Shown piece after piece: positions 45,230 to 53,866 of a stretch of 64,000 nt of DNA. Within the stretch, counting starts at the first letter, position 1, and the number at the start of each line of letters is the position of its first letter. Source of the DNA: Stutzerimonas chloritidismutans AW-1 (GTDB lineage: Bacteria; Pseudomonadota; Gammaproteobacteria; Pseudomonadales; Pseudomonadaceae); NCBI RefSeq assembly GCF_000495915.1, contig NZ_AOFQ01000032.1, positions 157,302 through 221,301 of the forward strand, read 5' to 3'. The position numbers and the translations under genes were made by a program. The notes under the pieces are model-generated. The model searched no databases. It saw only the letters and a list, made by a program, of their open reading frames with translations, and was not told the origin of the DNA.

Positions 45230-45259
45230 CCTGTCAAAGCGACGTGAAAAAAACGTCAA
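45230..45259 (-). promoter_or_regulatory. ColR-type box with adjacent -35 element (minus orientation)
   Basis: Read on the minus strand the site is TTGACGTTTTTTTCAC (45259-45244) followed by six bases and TTGACAGG. The first 16 bases fit the published ColR consensus as I recall it (YYnASnnYTTTTTCAC). The 30-bp unit shares 26 bases with the site at 47221-47250, including the TTGACA. It sits between the divergent LtaS-like and colR genes and could serve both. Confidence 0.7.
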
Positions 45260-45279
45260 AATCAAAGAGTAATCAGGCG

Positions 45280-45963
45280 ATGCGTATTCTGGTGATCGAA
45301 GACAACCGCGACATCCTGGCTAATGTGCTGGACTACCTGCAGTTAAAGGGCTTCAGCGTCGACTGCGCGCAGGATGGCTTGAGCGGCTTACACCTAGCCA
45401 GCACGGGGCACTACGATTTGATCGTGCTTGACATCATGCTGCCGGGCATCGACGGTTATCAGGTGTGCAAACGCCTGCGTGAGGATGGCCAGAGTGAGGT
45501 ACCAATCCTTATGCTGACTGCCCGTGATGCGCTTGACGACCGGCTGCACGGCCTCAACGTCGGAGCTGACGACTATCTGATCAAACCCTTTGCCCTATCC
45601 GAGTTAGTCGCGCGTATCGAGGCGATCCTGCGCCGCAGCCAAGGCAGCCGAAAACGCCAATTGAAAGTAGCGGATCTGCTCTATGACCTGGATACGTTGT
45701 ATGTCAGTCGAGCAGGCCGACCGCTCAAGCTGAATCCCATTGGCCTAAAGCTATTAGCGGTGTTAATGCAGAAAAGCCCGGCCGTGGTACGCCGCGAAGT
45801 ACTGGAGGAAGCGCTCTGGGGAGATGAATGCCCCGATAGCGATAGCCTGAGAAGCCATATCCACCAACTCCGTCAGGTTCTCGATAAACCCTTCAATACA
45901 GAGCTGCTGCACACCCAGCATGGTGTGGGTTACCGCCTTGCGGAGAAAACTGATGGTATCTAA
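45280..45963 (+). CDS. colR: ColR-type response regulator
   Basis: A 227-residue OmpR/PhoB-family regulator. The receiver has E7-D8, the phospho-accepting D51 in LIVLDIMLPGIDGYQVCKRLRED, and K101-region PFALSELVARIEAIL; the C-terminal winged helix ends DSLRSHIHQLRQVLDKPFNTELLHTQHGVGYRLA. The gene order colR-colS-methyltransferase-InaA kinase is that of the chromosomal P. aeruginosa PA4381-PA4378 locus, which is the main reason for the name. ATG at 45280 begins directly with the first beta strand. It overlaps colS by 11 nt. Confidence 0.75.
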   Translation: MRILVIEDNRDILANVLDYLQLKGFSVDCAQDGLSGLHLASTGHYDLIVLDIMLPGIDGYQVCKRLREDGQSEVPILMLTARDALDDRLHGLNVGADDYLIKPFALSELVARIEAILRRSQGSRKRQLKVADLLYDLDTLYVSRAGRPLKLNPIGLKLLAVLMQKSPAVVRREVLEEALWGDECPDSDSLRSHIHQLRQVLDKPFNTELLHTQHGVGYRLAEKTDGI

Positions 45964-47224
45964 ACAACCTTTTGCACGGCGCATCCTGCTCGCCTTTGTA
46001 CTGATGACCGTAATGGTCAGCGGCACCTTTTCCATAGGCATCGTAGCGGTGGTGCACTTTGTCGAAGAGCACCTGGTTTCCGAGGAGTTACAGCGAGAAC
46101 TGAACACCGTGCTGCACCAGGATATCAATCGAGGTCGGCCACCACGCTTGGACTCTAGTACCCGATTTTTCGCCTCTGGCCATTCCGAGTATGCCATTCC
46201 CGAGCAGTATGCAAATCTAGAAGAAGGCTTTAATGAGGTCGTCGATGGCGATGAGGCGTTCTATGTCTATGTCCAGGAAATCAACAATCAGACCTATCTA
46301 TTGGTGCAGGAACAACACGAGTTCGAGGCACGTGAGCAAGTTCTATTCGATGTTGTACTCGCAGGCTTCCTACTGACTATCGCAGGCGCATGGGGGCTTG
46401 GGCTCGTCATGGCGCGTAAGGTGATGGCGCCCATCAGCCGCTTGGCTCAGCAGGTGCGTCATCGCGACCAATTGCACTCTTTGGCTCCGCCACTTGCTCC
46501 CGAATACCCTGATGACGAAATTGGTCAACTGGCAGCTGCCTTTGACAGCACGTTGGGCCAAGTCCGTCAGTCACTGGAGCGTGAACGGCTATTCACTAGT
46601 GATGTCAGCCATGAATTGCGCACCCCACTAATGATCATTGCCACTTCCTGCGAATTGCTTGCAGAGGCGACACTGGGGCAGCGCGAGCGTATGCAGATTG
46701 AACGTATAGACCGGGCTAGCGAGGAGATGCGCGAGCTGGTCCAGACCTTCTTGCAACTGGCCAGGGATAAAACTAATGAGACAGCCTTTGTCGCTAGTAG
46801 CAGCTTAGCCAAGGTGGCCACCGAGCAAGCCGAGCGTTGGGGCCCAATGCTCAGAGAAAAAAACCTGGATTTCCAGTGCATTGAAGAGGGCACGGACGAT
46901 GGTCGCTACAATCCTACTTTTCTCAACACGGTGATGGCCAACCTACTGCGAAACGCACTGCATTACACCGAGAGGGGGGTTGTACGCCTAGTAATAGGAT
47001 CTGGAGAGTTTCGCGTAGAGGATAGTGGCAGCGGCATTCCTTTCGAGCATCACGAGCAGATTTTCCAGCCCTTTGTACGTGGTACACAGGCGCGAGGGGA
47101 TGGTTTGGGTCTGGGTCTTTCATTAGTAAAACGCATCTGTAGCAAGCAAGGTTGGACGATCTCGGTTCATAACCTACCCGGTGGGGGAGCATGCTTCAGC
47201 GTAACCTTGAAAAGCGTTGTTTGA
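45953..47224 (+). CDS. colS: ColS-type sensor histidine kinase
   Basis: A 423-residue sensor kinase with TM1 (about 12-35), a ~100-residue periplasmic domain, TM2 (about 130-152), HAMP, the H-box SHELRTPLMIIATSCELL with H220, and the ATPase motifs NTVMANLLRNALHY, VEDSGSGIPFEHHEQIFQPF and GLGLSLVKRI. The periplasmic part is acidic and includes an ExxE motif (EQHE) close to TM2; an ExxE motif was reported as the metal-sensing site of P. putida ColS. Zn/Fe/Mn or related metal sensing is inferred. The start ATG overlaps the end of colR. Confidence 0.78.
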   Translation: MVSKQPFARRILLAFVLMTVMVSGTFSIGIVAVVHFVEEHLVSEELQRELNTVLHQDINRGRPPRLDSSTRFFASGHSEYAIPEQYANLEEGFNEVVDGDEAFYVYVQEINNQTYLLVQEQHEFEAREQVLFDVVLAGFLLTIAGAWGLGLVMARKVMAPISRLAQQVRHRDQLHSLAPPLAPEYPDDEIGQLAAAFDSTLGQVRQSLERERLFTSDVSHELRTPLMIIATSCELLAEATLGQRERMQIERIDRASEEMRELVQTFLQLARDKTNETAFVASSSLAKVATEQAERWGPMLREKNLDFQCIEEGTDDGRYNPTFLNTVMANLLRNALHYTERGVVRLVIGSGEFRVEDSGSGIPFEHHEQIFQPFVRGTQARGDGLGLGLSLVKRICSKQGWTISVHNLPGGGACFSVTLKSVV

Positions 47225-47250
47225 CGATTTTTTCACATCCTTTTGACAGG
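47221..47250 (+). promoter_or_regulatory. ColR-type box upstream of the methyltransferase-kinase-dgkA operon
   Basis: TTGACGATTTTTTCAC (47221-47236) fits the ColR consensus at every defined position. Six bases later TTGACAGG provides a -35-like element. The box overlaps the colS stop codon and lies 56 bp before the methyltransferase start. It matches the site at 45230-45259 in 26 of 30 bp. Confidence 0.72.
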
Positions 47251-47306
47251 GCCATGATGCCCAACCCCCTAGTGTGGCGAGCGTACCTTCTTGTGGACGC
47301 CTCGCC

Positions 47307-47996
47307 ATGTCGAAACCAAATCCCGTCGAACTCGAATTTTCCCGTAAATATGACCAAGAGCATGCTCAGCAGTACCTGATTAAGCATCAGGATGGCTTGG
47401 CTCGGCAGCTGTCGCACTGGCGCGATATTCAGGTGGCGCGCAGGGCTCTAAAGCTAGCGGATGATCCCGATTTGGTGCTGGATTTGCCCTGTGGTGCTGG
47501 GCGTTTCTGGCCCATGCTTTGCGAGCAACCCAATCGGGTGATCCTCGCCGCCGATAACTCAGCCGATATGCTCGCTACAGCATGCGCCGCACAACCGCCA
47601 GAGGTAGTCTCGCGGGTGAATACCTTCCAGATTTCGGCGTTTGATATTGACCTGGGTGTCAATGCGGTGGACTGCATCTTCTGCATACGTCTGCTGCATC
47701 ACATCGAATCATCTGAGCACCGACTGGCCATTCTGCGTGAGTTCCATCGCGTTAGCCGCGATAGCGTAATCCTTTCGCTCTGGGTTGATGGCAACTACAA
47801 GGCATGGAAGCGTCGCCGCCTGGAACAGCGGCGAGCAGATGAAGGCCGGGCGTCACAAAACCAAAACCGATTTGTCGTAGCCAAGTCAGTTATCGAGGAT
47901 GAATTTAAACAAGCCGGCTTCCGCGTCGTCGATCACCTAGATTTTCTGCCAGGCTACGCCATGTGGCGCACTTATGTGCTGCGCAAGGAGGCCTGA
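47307..47996 (+). CDS. WarB-like SAM-dependent methyltransferase
   Basis: A 229-residue class I methyltransferase: SAM-binding motif I VLDLPCGAGRFWPML, post-motif acidic residue in VILAADNSADML, and AVDCIFCIRLLHHIESSEHRLAILREFHRVSRDSVILS. This is the gene found directly behind colS in pseudomonads (called warB in some papers), linked to envelope/LPS properties. It lies 82 bp after colS behind a ColR-type box and 3 nt before the kinase gene. Substrate unknown; an LPS core or lipid A acceptor is possible. Confidence 0.78.
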   Translation: MSKPNPVELEFSRKYDQEHAQQYLIKHQDGLARQLSHWRDIQVARRALKLADDPDLVLDLPCGAGRFWPMLCEQPNRVILAADNSADMLATACAAQPPEVVSRVNTFQISAFDIDLGVNAVDCIFCIRLLHHIESSEHRLAILREFHRVSRDSVILSLWVDGNYKAWKRRRLEQRRADEGRASQNQNRFVVAKSVIEDEFKQAGFRVVDHLDFLPGYAMWRTYVLRKEA

Positions 47997-47999
47997 GCC

Positions 48000-48716
48000 A
48001 TGGGCGTAATGACCGAAAAAGCATCGCCGCAGCTCATCACTACAGAATTTGATCGCTGGTGGAATAGCTCCGGTATCTGGGTTGAACCGGCCAACAAGCG
48101 ACGTGGTGACGAAAGTGGCGTTCAGTTGTTGCAGCAGCGCGATTTAACGCGGCCACCCTTGTACTGTAAGCGCCAGGTTGGGCATACCTACCGAACTTTG
48201 TTGCATCCGTTTGGTCGCCCGACCATCTTGCGAGAACTGCAGGCCTATCGCGCTTTTGCCCGCCTGGGCATCAAGACACCTAACGTCGTTTACTGCACTG
48301 CACGACAGCAGCATGGTGCCTGGCAGGCGCTGCTGGTGACTGAAGCCCTGCAAGGCTTTGTCAGCCTAGAGCAGTGGTACGCTGTTGAGAATAGTGCCGA
48401 GCTTACGAAGGCTGCACTGATACAACTCGCAGCAACCCTAGCACGCTTGCATTTGGCGGGCTGGCAGCATGGTTGCTGTTATCCCAAGCATATCTTCGTC
48501 AAATCCCAGGTTAACGAAGGCGGCACGGTGACGGTCGAAATAGCCTTGCTCGATCTCGAAAAAAGCCGCCGACGTCTACGAATCAAAGACGCTGCTCGCC
48601 GTGACCTAGGCCAGTTAGGGCGGCACCGTGGAAACATGCCTGAAACTGATCTGTTGTTTATCCACCAGGCCTATCAGCAAGCGCTGAACGACCCTGCTGG
48701 AGTGTTGCAGCCATGA
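48000..48716 (+). CDS. inaA: InaA/WaaP-like lipopolysaccharide kinase family protein
   Basis: A 238-residue Kdo/WaaP-type small-molecule kinase. Visible kinase elements are the ATP-binding-region lysine in PPLYCKRQVGHTYRTLLHPFGRPTILRELQAYRAFARLGIKTPNVVYC, the catalytic-loop-like LARLHLAGWQHGCCYPKHIFV and the metal-binding IALLDLEKSRRRL (DxE form). It matches the InaA/WarA protein that follows the methyltransferase behind colRS. InaA-type kinases are thought to phosphorylate LPS core heptose; this is assumed, not shown. It overlaps dgkA by 4 nt. Confidence 0.8.
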   Translation: MGVMTEKASPQLITTEFDRWWNSSGIWVEPANKRRGDESGVQLLQQRDLTRPPLYCKRQVGHTYRTLLHPFGRPTILRELQAYRAFARLGIKTPNVVYCTARQQHGAWQALLVTEALQGFVSLEQWYAVENSAELTKAALIQLAATLARLHLAGWQHGCCYPKHIFVKSQVNEGGTVTVEIALLDLEKSRRRLRIKDAARRDLGQLGRHRGNMPETDLLFIHQAYQQALNDPAGVLQP

Positions 48717-49108
48717 GCAACATGCCACAGAGCGACGAATTGGATGCCCTCTCGTTGAAAGGCCGCAGTGGCTTTACCCGCATTATTTATGCCACTAGAT
48801 ACTCGCTGGCAGGCTTGCGGGCAGCGTTTCAAGGCGAAGCCGCTTTCAGGCAGCTGCTGTTATTAAATGCAGTGCTTCTGCCGCTGGCTTGTCTGGTGGA
48901 TGCAACGCCCAGTGAGCGCGTGTTACTGATACTCGTGCCGATGCTGGCGTTGATAGTGGAGCTACTCAACTCAGCCATAGAGAGCACTGTTGACCGTATT
49001 TCCCTGAGCATCCACCCACTGTCTAAACAAGCCAAGGATATGGGAAGTGCGGCGCAACTCATTGCACTGATACTGATTGCCCTTACTTGGGGTTTGATCC
49101 TGTTATAG
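48713..49108 (+). CDS. dgkA: Diacylglycerol kinase (island copy)
   Basis: A second DgkA of 131 residues, with the signature VELLNSAIESTVDRISLSIHPLSKQAKDMGSAAQ and about 60 percent identity by eye to the copy at 25802. Its start overlaps the kinase stop (ATGA) and the gene is 34 nt ahead of an LtaS-like gene. DgkA homologues are well known partners of headgroup transferases (EptA/MCR-type, MdoB, LtaS) because those release diacylglycerol. ColR control of a dgkA has been reported in P. putida. Confidence 0.93.
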   Translation: MSNMPQSDELDALSLKGRSGFTRIIYATRYSLAGLRAAFQGEAAFRQLLLLNAVLLPLACLVDATPSERVLLILVPMLALIVELLNSAIESTVDRISLSIHPLSKQAKDMGSAAQLIALILIALTWGLILL

Positions 49109-49142
49109 CTCCCCATTCTTAAATTATAAAAGGCTACCCATT

Positions 49143-51278
49143 ATGCCTCCCCGCATACCAGCGTCCGCTGATGCCTCCAATGCGAAAGAAAAACTTGGCC
49201 TTAGCGAACACCTGGCCTTCCTTTTTGGCAGTGCAGCGCTGTTAGTAGCTTTGCTGACCCTGTTACGCGTGGCCCTATTACTTTTCAACCGAGAGCTGAT
49301 TGGAGCTACCGCGTGGACCAGCCTGGCAGAAGCGTTTTTTAATGGCCTGCGTTTCGACTTGCGCTTAGTGGTCTATATCTGCGCACCACTGACCCTGGCA
49401 TTGGCATATCGCCCGGCAATGGTCTGCCGGACATGGCAACGCATTTGGCTGGGGACTTGCGCAGCGGTAGCTATCCTGCTCGGCATGATTGAACTGAACT
49501 TCTATCGAGAGTTTCATCAGCGTCTCAACGCATTGGTCTTTCAATATTTGCAAGAAGACCCGGCAACTGTGCTGAGCATGCTCTGGTATGGCTTTCCAGT
49601 GCTGCGCCTACTGGGTGCCTGGCTGGCGTTGAGCGCTCTCTTTTTCGTACTGCTGGGTTGGCTGGATATACGCACTCGTGGCAAGGGCCGCTCAACCGTC
49701 GAGTCGCGCCGAACAATGAATAAGCTCGGTCATGGTATGGCGCTGCTGCTTTGTCTGGCTATATCGGTCGTTGTGGCGCGAGGTACTTTGCGGCAAGGGC
49801 CGCCACTACGCTGGGGGGATGCATTTACCACAGACTCAATGTTTGCCAACCACCTAGGCCTCAATGGCACCTTGAGCCTTTATGCCGCGGCCAAGAACCA
49901 CTACTCAGGTGATCGCGCCGACAAGGTTTGGAAGAGCCGCATGCCCGCAGATCAAGCGACGACCCTGACACGCGATCTCTTATTCACCGAACACGACCGC
50001 CTAGCAGACCAGAACACAGCAGCGATCCGCCGCGATTTCCAGCCCCCACAAGACAGGCGCCTGCCGATCCGCAATGTCGTAGTGATTCTGATGGAGAGTT
50101 TTGCTGGGCACTTTGTTGGCGCGCTCGGCAGCGAAGCTGGCATCACACCGAACTTCGACCGACTGGCTCAGGAGGGTGTGCTGTTTCGCCGCTTCTTCGC
50201 TAATGGCACCCATACCCATCAAGGCATGTTTGCCAGCATGGCCTGTTTCCCAAATTTACCCGGTTTCGAGTACTTGATGCAGACTCCGGAAGGAGGCCAC
50301 CAATTCTCCGGTCTGGCTCAGTTGCTTAGCACTCGCGACTTCGACGATCTGTATGTCTACAACGGCGATTTTGCCTGGGATAACCAACGTGGCTTTTTCA
50401 GCAACCAGGGCATGACACGGTTTATCGGTCGTAATGACTTTGTTGACCCCGTGGTATCTGACCCGACATGGGGAGTGGCTGACCAGGATATGTTTGATCG
50501 CGCTGCAGAAGAACTGTTCAAGCAAGACCCGAAGAAACCCTTCTATGCACTCCTGCAAACGCTTTCAAACCATACGCCTTACGCGCTTCCAGGTGTGTTG
50601 CCTGTTGAGCCCGTGACAGGGCAAGGTTCGCTTGATCAGCACCTGACAGCTATGCGTTATTCTGACTGGGCTCTGGGACGATTTTTTGAAAAGGCTCGTA
50701 AAGCGCCTTATTTCAAAGACACCCTATTCGTGGTCGTGGGTGACCATGGCTTTGGTGCTCAAGAGCAGTTAACCGAGATGGATCTGTACCGATTTCATGT
50801 CCCCATGCTGTTGATCGCGCCGGGCGTCCAAGACGCCTTTGGTAAGACCCAGGATGTCGTCGGCAGTCAGGTTGATATCGTCCCAACCATCATGGGCCGG
50901 CTTGGAGAGCCTGTGCGCCACCAGTGCTGGGGGCGCGACTTGTTGAGCTTGCCAGATGGCGACAGTGGCTTTGCCATTGTGAAACCCTCGGGCAGTGACC
51001 AGACAGTAGCCATGATCAGTGACGAACGTATGCTGGTATTGCCTAAGGACATGCCTCCACGCAGCTATCAATACACTTTGGGCCCGCATCCGCAAGGTGC
51101 CCTGACGCCTACTACAGAGCGGGATGACCGTTTGGGTATGCAACTACAGGCCTACCTACAGACCGCAACCAACAGTCTGCTCAGTAATACGACAGGGGTT
51201 GAGGATAGGATTTCGAATAAGCCTGACGCTTCCATAAGCGCTCTGTCCGTGGTCGAAAAGAATCTGCAGGAAAATTGA
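49143..51278 (+). CDS. LtaS-like envelope sulfatase-fold transferase (island copy 2)
   Basis: The 711-residue enzyme has five helices in the first ~215 residues and an alkaline-phosphatase-superfamily domain: VVVILMESFAGHFVGALG, FANGTHTHQGMFASMACFPNLPG with the likely catalytic Thr, QTLSNHTPYALPG and FVVVGDHGFGAQEQL. It differs strongly from copy 1 and also from the chromosomal one at 26284, so three diverse members are in this window. A hydrophilic C-terminal extension of ~70 residues follows the domain. It ends the operon methyltransferase-inaA-dgkA-LtaS-like. Confidence 0.85.
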   Translation: MPPRIPASADASNAKEKLGLSEHLAFLFGSAALLVALLTLLRVALLLFNRELIGATAWTSLAEAFFNGLRFDLRLVVYICAPLTLALAYRPAMVCRTWQRIWLGTCAAVAILLGMIELNFYREFHQRLNALVFQYLQEDPATVLSMLWYGFPVLRLLGAWLALSALFFVLLGWLDIRTRGKGRSTVESRRTMNKLGHGMALLLCLAISVVVARGTLRQGPPLRWGDAFTTDSMFANHLGLNGTLSLYAAAKNHYSGDRADKVWKSRMPADQATTLTRDLLFTEHDRLADQNTAAIRRDFQPPQDRRLPIRNVVVILMESFAGHFVGALGSEAGITPNFDRLAQEGVLFRRFFANGTHTHQGMFASMACFPNLPGFEYLMQTPEGGHQFSGLAQLLSTRDFDDLYVYNGDFAWDNQRGFFSNQGMTRFIGRNDFVDPVVSDPTWGVADQDMFDRAAEELFKQDPKKPFYALLQTLSNHTPYALPGVLPVEPVTGQGSLDQHLTAMRYSDWALGRFFEKARKAPYFKDTLFVVVGDHGFGAQEQLTEMDLYRFHVPMLLIAPGVQDAFGKTQDVVGSQVDIVPTIMGRLGEPVRHQCWGRDLLSLPDGDSGFAIVKPSGSDQTVAMISDERMLVLPKDMPPRSYQYTLGPHPQGALTPTTERDDRLGMQLQAYLQTATNSLLSNTTGVEDRISNKPDASISALSVVEKNLQEN

Positions 51279-51343
51279 ATCTCAAATTTCCTGCACTCTC
51301 AGCGCAACCTTATTCCGTAGTATTTCACCCGCCTAAATGCGGG

Positions 51344-51359
51344 AGCACAAATTTTTCAC
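51344..51359 (+). promoter_or_regulatory. Weak ColR-type box upstream of ugd
   Basis: AGCACAAATTTTTCAC keeps the TTTTTCAC half and the central AC of the ColR consensus but not its first two pyrimidines. ATTGCTAGG follows at nearly the same spacing as TTGACAGG after the two stronger boxes. It is about 100 bp ahead of the ugd start. Confidence 0.45.
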
Positions 51360-51461
51360 ATTTGTATTGCTAGGCTGTCTTGGTGCTTGAAAACTGGCTG
51401 GTGGAACGGCTCAGGACCACCAAGCGGAACGACGTATTTGGAAAAAACACACAGGCATTGC

Positions 51462-52805
51462 ATGAAGATCACTATTTTCGGAACTGGTTACGTCGGTCTG
51501 ACCCAGGCGGCATGCCTGGCTGAAGTAGGTCACACAGTATGCTGCATCGACATCGACGAGCGCCGTATCGCCCAGCTCAACCAGGGCTTGTCACCGATCT
51601 ATGAGCCTGGTCTTGAAGCCTTACTCCTAAGCAATCTCTCAGCGGGTCGCCTGAGCTTCACCACCGATGCAACAGAAGCCGTGGGCTTTTCCAAAGTGAT
51701 TTTCATCGCCGTTGGTACTCCACCTGACGAAGACGGCAGCGCTGACATGCAATACGTTTTCGCCGTGGCCCATACGATCGCCGAGTACTCCCGTGAGTCC
51801 AAGGTGGTGATCAACAAATCCACCTCGCCTGTGGGGACTGCCCAGCGTATTCAAGCGCGCATCCAGTCGGCTCTGAGCAAGCAGGGGCGCGACCTGGGTG
51901 TACAGGTGGTCTCCAACCCCGAATTCCTCAAAGAAGGCTCGGCGGTTGATGACTGCATGCGCCCCGAGCGCATCATCATCGGCATCGATGGCGAGCAGAA
52001 CATCGAGCTCTTCCGCGAAATCTACAAGCCGTTCAGTCGCAATCATGAAAAATTGATCGTCATGGACAGCCGCAGCGCCGAGCTGACCAAGTACGCGGCC
52101 AACTGCATGCTCGCCACCAAGATTTCCTTTATCAACGAAATGGCCAATCTCGCCGAGCGCCTGGGCGCAGATATTGAGATGGTGCGCAAGGGCATAGGCT
52201 CCGACTCGCGCATCGGTTATGACTTCATCTATGCCGGCTGTGGCTACGGAGGCTCCTGCTTCCCGAAGGACATTCAGGCGCTGCAGCGCATTGCGGGGGA
52301 GGCCGGCTACCAACCGCTGCTGCTGGAGGCCGTGGAGTCGGTCAACCAGCGCCAGAAGCAGAAACTCTTCGACAACATCCGTCGTCACTACAACGACGAT
52401 ATCAGTGGCAAGACCTTCGCCGTCTGGGGCCTGTCTTTCAAGCCGAACACCGACGATATGCGCGAGGCTCCCAGTCGCGTCCTGCTGGAGTCCCTCTGGG
52501 CAGCGGGTGCGCGCGTTCGCGCCTTCGACCCTGAGGCAATGCACGAAGCCCGGCGCATCTATGGAGAGCATCCCGGCCTGTACTTGGCCGACTCCAAAGA
52601 GGAGGCCCTTGAGGGGGCGCACGCCCTGGTGATCATCACCGAATGGCTGAATTTTCGCGTCGCCGACTTCGGACTGATCCGCCAACGCCTGGTCAATCGG
52701 GTGGTGTTCGATGGGCGCAATATCTTCGAACCTGAACAGTTGGTGCGCGAAGACCTGACCTACTACTCCATCGGCCGCGCGGTCAGTGGAATGGTGCAGG
52801 CATGA
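51462..52805 (+). CDS. ugd: UDP-glucose 6-dehydrogenase
   Basis: Ugd oxidises UDP-glucose to UDP-glucuronate. The 447-residue protein has the N-terminal NAD motif IFGTGYVGLTQAACLAEVGHTV, the SPVGT loop, the catalytic cysteine in YAGCGYGGSCFPKD and the C-terminal nucleotide-sugar-binding domain (FAVWGLSFKPNTDDMREAPS). The ATG at 51462 matches the family start. It overlaps the epimerase gene (ATGA) and starts the high-GC half of the island. Together they convert UDP-glucose to UDP-glucuronate and on to its 4-epimer. Confidence 0.95.
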   Translation: MKITIFGTGYVGLTQAACLAEVGHTVCCIDIDERRIAQLNQGLSPIYEPGLEALLLSNLSAGRLSFTTDATEAVGFSKVIFIAVGTPPDEDGSADMQYVFAVAHTIAEYSRESKVVINKSTSPVGTAQRIQARIQSALSKQGRDLGVQVVSNPEFLKEGSAVDDCMRPERIIIGIDGEQNIELFREIYKPFSRNHEKLIVMDSRSAELTKYAANCMLATKISFINEMANLAERLGADIEMVRKGIGSDSRIGYDFIYAGCGYGGSCFPKDIQALQRIAGEAGYQPLLLEAVESVNQRQKQKLFDNIRRHYNDDISGKTFAVWGLSFKPNTDDMREAPSRVLLESLWAAGARVRAFDPEAMHEARRIYGEHPGLYLADSKEEALEGAHALVIITEWLNFRVADFGLIRQRLVNRVVFDGRNIFEPEQLVREDLTYYSIGRAVSGMVQA

Positions 52806-53794
52806 AGTTTCTCGTTACTGGTGCAGCGGGCTTCATCGGTTTTCATACCGCCATGCGTCTGTGCCAGGCCGGACACCAGGTCTTGGGCATCGACAATCTG
52901 AACGACTACTACAGCGTCGAGCTCAAACAGGCACGGCTATCGCAGTTGACTGGAATGCCCAACTTTTCATTCATTCAGCAAGATATCGCCGACCGTGACG
53001 GCATGCAGGTGCTGTTCCAGAAGCACCAGTTCGAGCGTGTGATCCACCTGGCGGCGCAGGCCGGGGTGCGCTATTCGCTGGAGAACCCCCACGTCTATGC
53101 CGATGCCAATCTGAGCGGCTTCGTCAACATTCTGGAAGGCTGTCGGCACAACGCTGTGAGTCATTTGGTCTACGCCTCCAGCAGCTCGGTCTATGGCATG
53201 AACAGCAAGGTGCCCTTTGCCATCGATGACGCCGTCGACTGCCCGATATCGCTCTACGCCGCGACCAAACGCGCCAACGAGCTAATGGCCCATACCTATG
53301 CCCACCTCTACCGCATCCCCACTACCGGCCTGCGTTTCTTCACCGTATATGGTCCGTGGGGGCGGCCTGACATGGCGCCCTTCAAGTTCACCAAGGCGAT
53401 CCTCGACAGCCAGCCTATTGACATCTACAACAATGGCGACATGTCGCGGGACTTCACCTACATCGACGATGTCGTCGAAGGCATCGTCCGCATCCAGGGC
53501 TGTCCGCCGCCCTATGCCGACGAGTCGGAACAGGCCCGCCAGGGCGCCCCGGCGCGCCTGTTCAATATCGGTCTGGGTTCGCCGGTACGTCTGCTCGACT
53601 TCGTCGGTTGTATCGAGGCGGCCACCGGTGTCCAGGCGATAAAACACATGCAGCCCATGCAACCCGGGGATGTACCGCAAACCTGGGCCGACACCAGTGC
53701 GTTGGCCCAGCGGACAGGCTTCCGCCCCGAGACACCGCTGCAGGAAGGTGTGACGCGCTTTGTCGACTGGTACTGCGACTTTTATGGAGTCTGA
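52802..53794 (+). CDS. UDP-glucuronate 4-epimerase (extended SDR family)
   Basis: A 330-residue NAD-dependent epimerase: TGAAGFIGFHTAMRLCQ (GxxGxxG), the serine of the catalytic triad in VYASSSSVYG and YAATKRANELM (YxxxK). LNDYYSVELKQARL after the Rossmann motif and FFTVYGPWGRPDMAPFKFTKAI are typical of UDP-glucuronate/UDP-galacturonate epimerases (LpsL/Gae type) rather than UDP-glucose 4-epimerase. Coupling to ugd by a 4-nt overlap supports UDP-galacturonate as the product. Confidence 0.85.
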   Translation: MKFLVTGAAGFIGFHTAMRLCQAGHQVLGIDNLNDYYSVELKQARLSQLTGMPNFSFIQQDIADRDGMQVLFQKHQFERVIHLAAQAGVRYSLENPHVYADANLSGFVNILEGCRHNAVSHLVYASSSSVYGMNSKVPFAIDDAVDCPISLYAATKRANELMAHTYAHLYRIPTTGLRFFTVYGPWGRPDMAPFKFTKAILDSQPIDIYNNGDMSRDFTYIDDVVEGIVRIQGCPPPYADESEQARQGAPARLFNIGLGSPVRLLDFVGCIEAATGVQAIKHMQPMQPGDVPQTWADTSALAQRTGFRPETPLQEGVTRFVDWYCDFYGV

Positions 53795-53866
53795 CGCGAT
53801 GCGCAGTCGAGCAGTGATTTCAAGCGAACAGCCTATGCTGGCAACGAGTGGCGCAGGAGCACGTCG

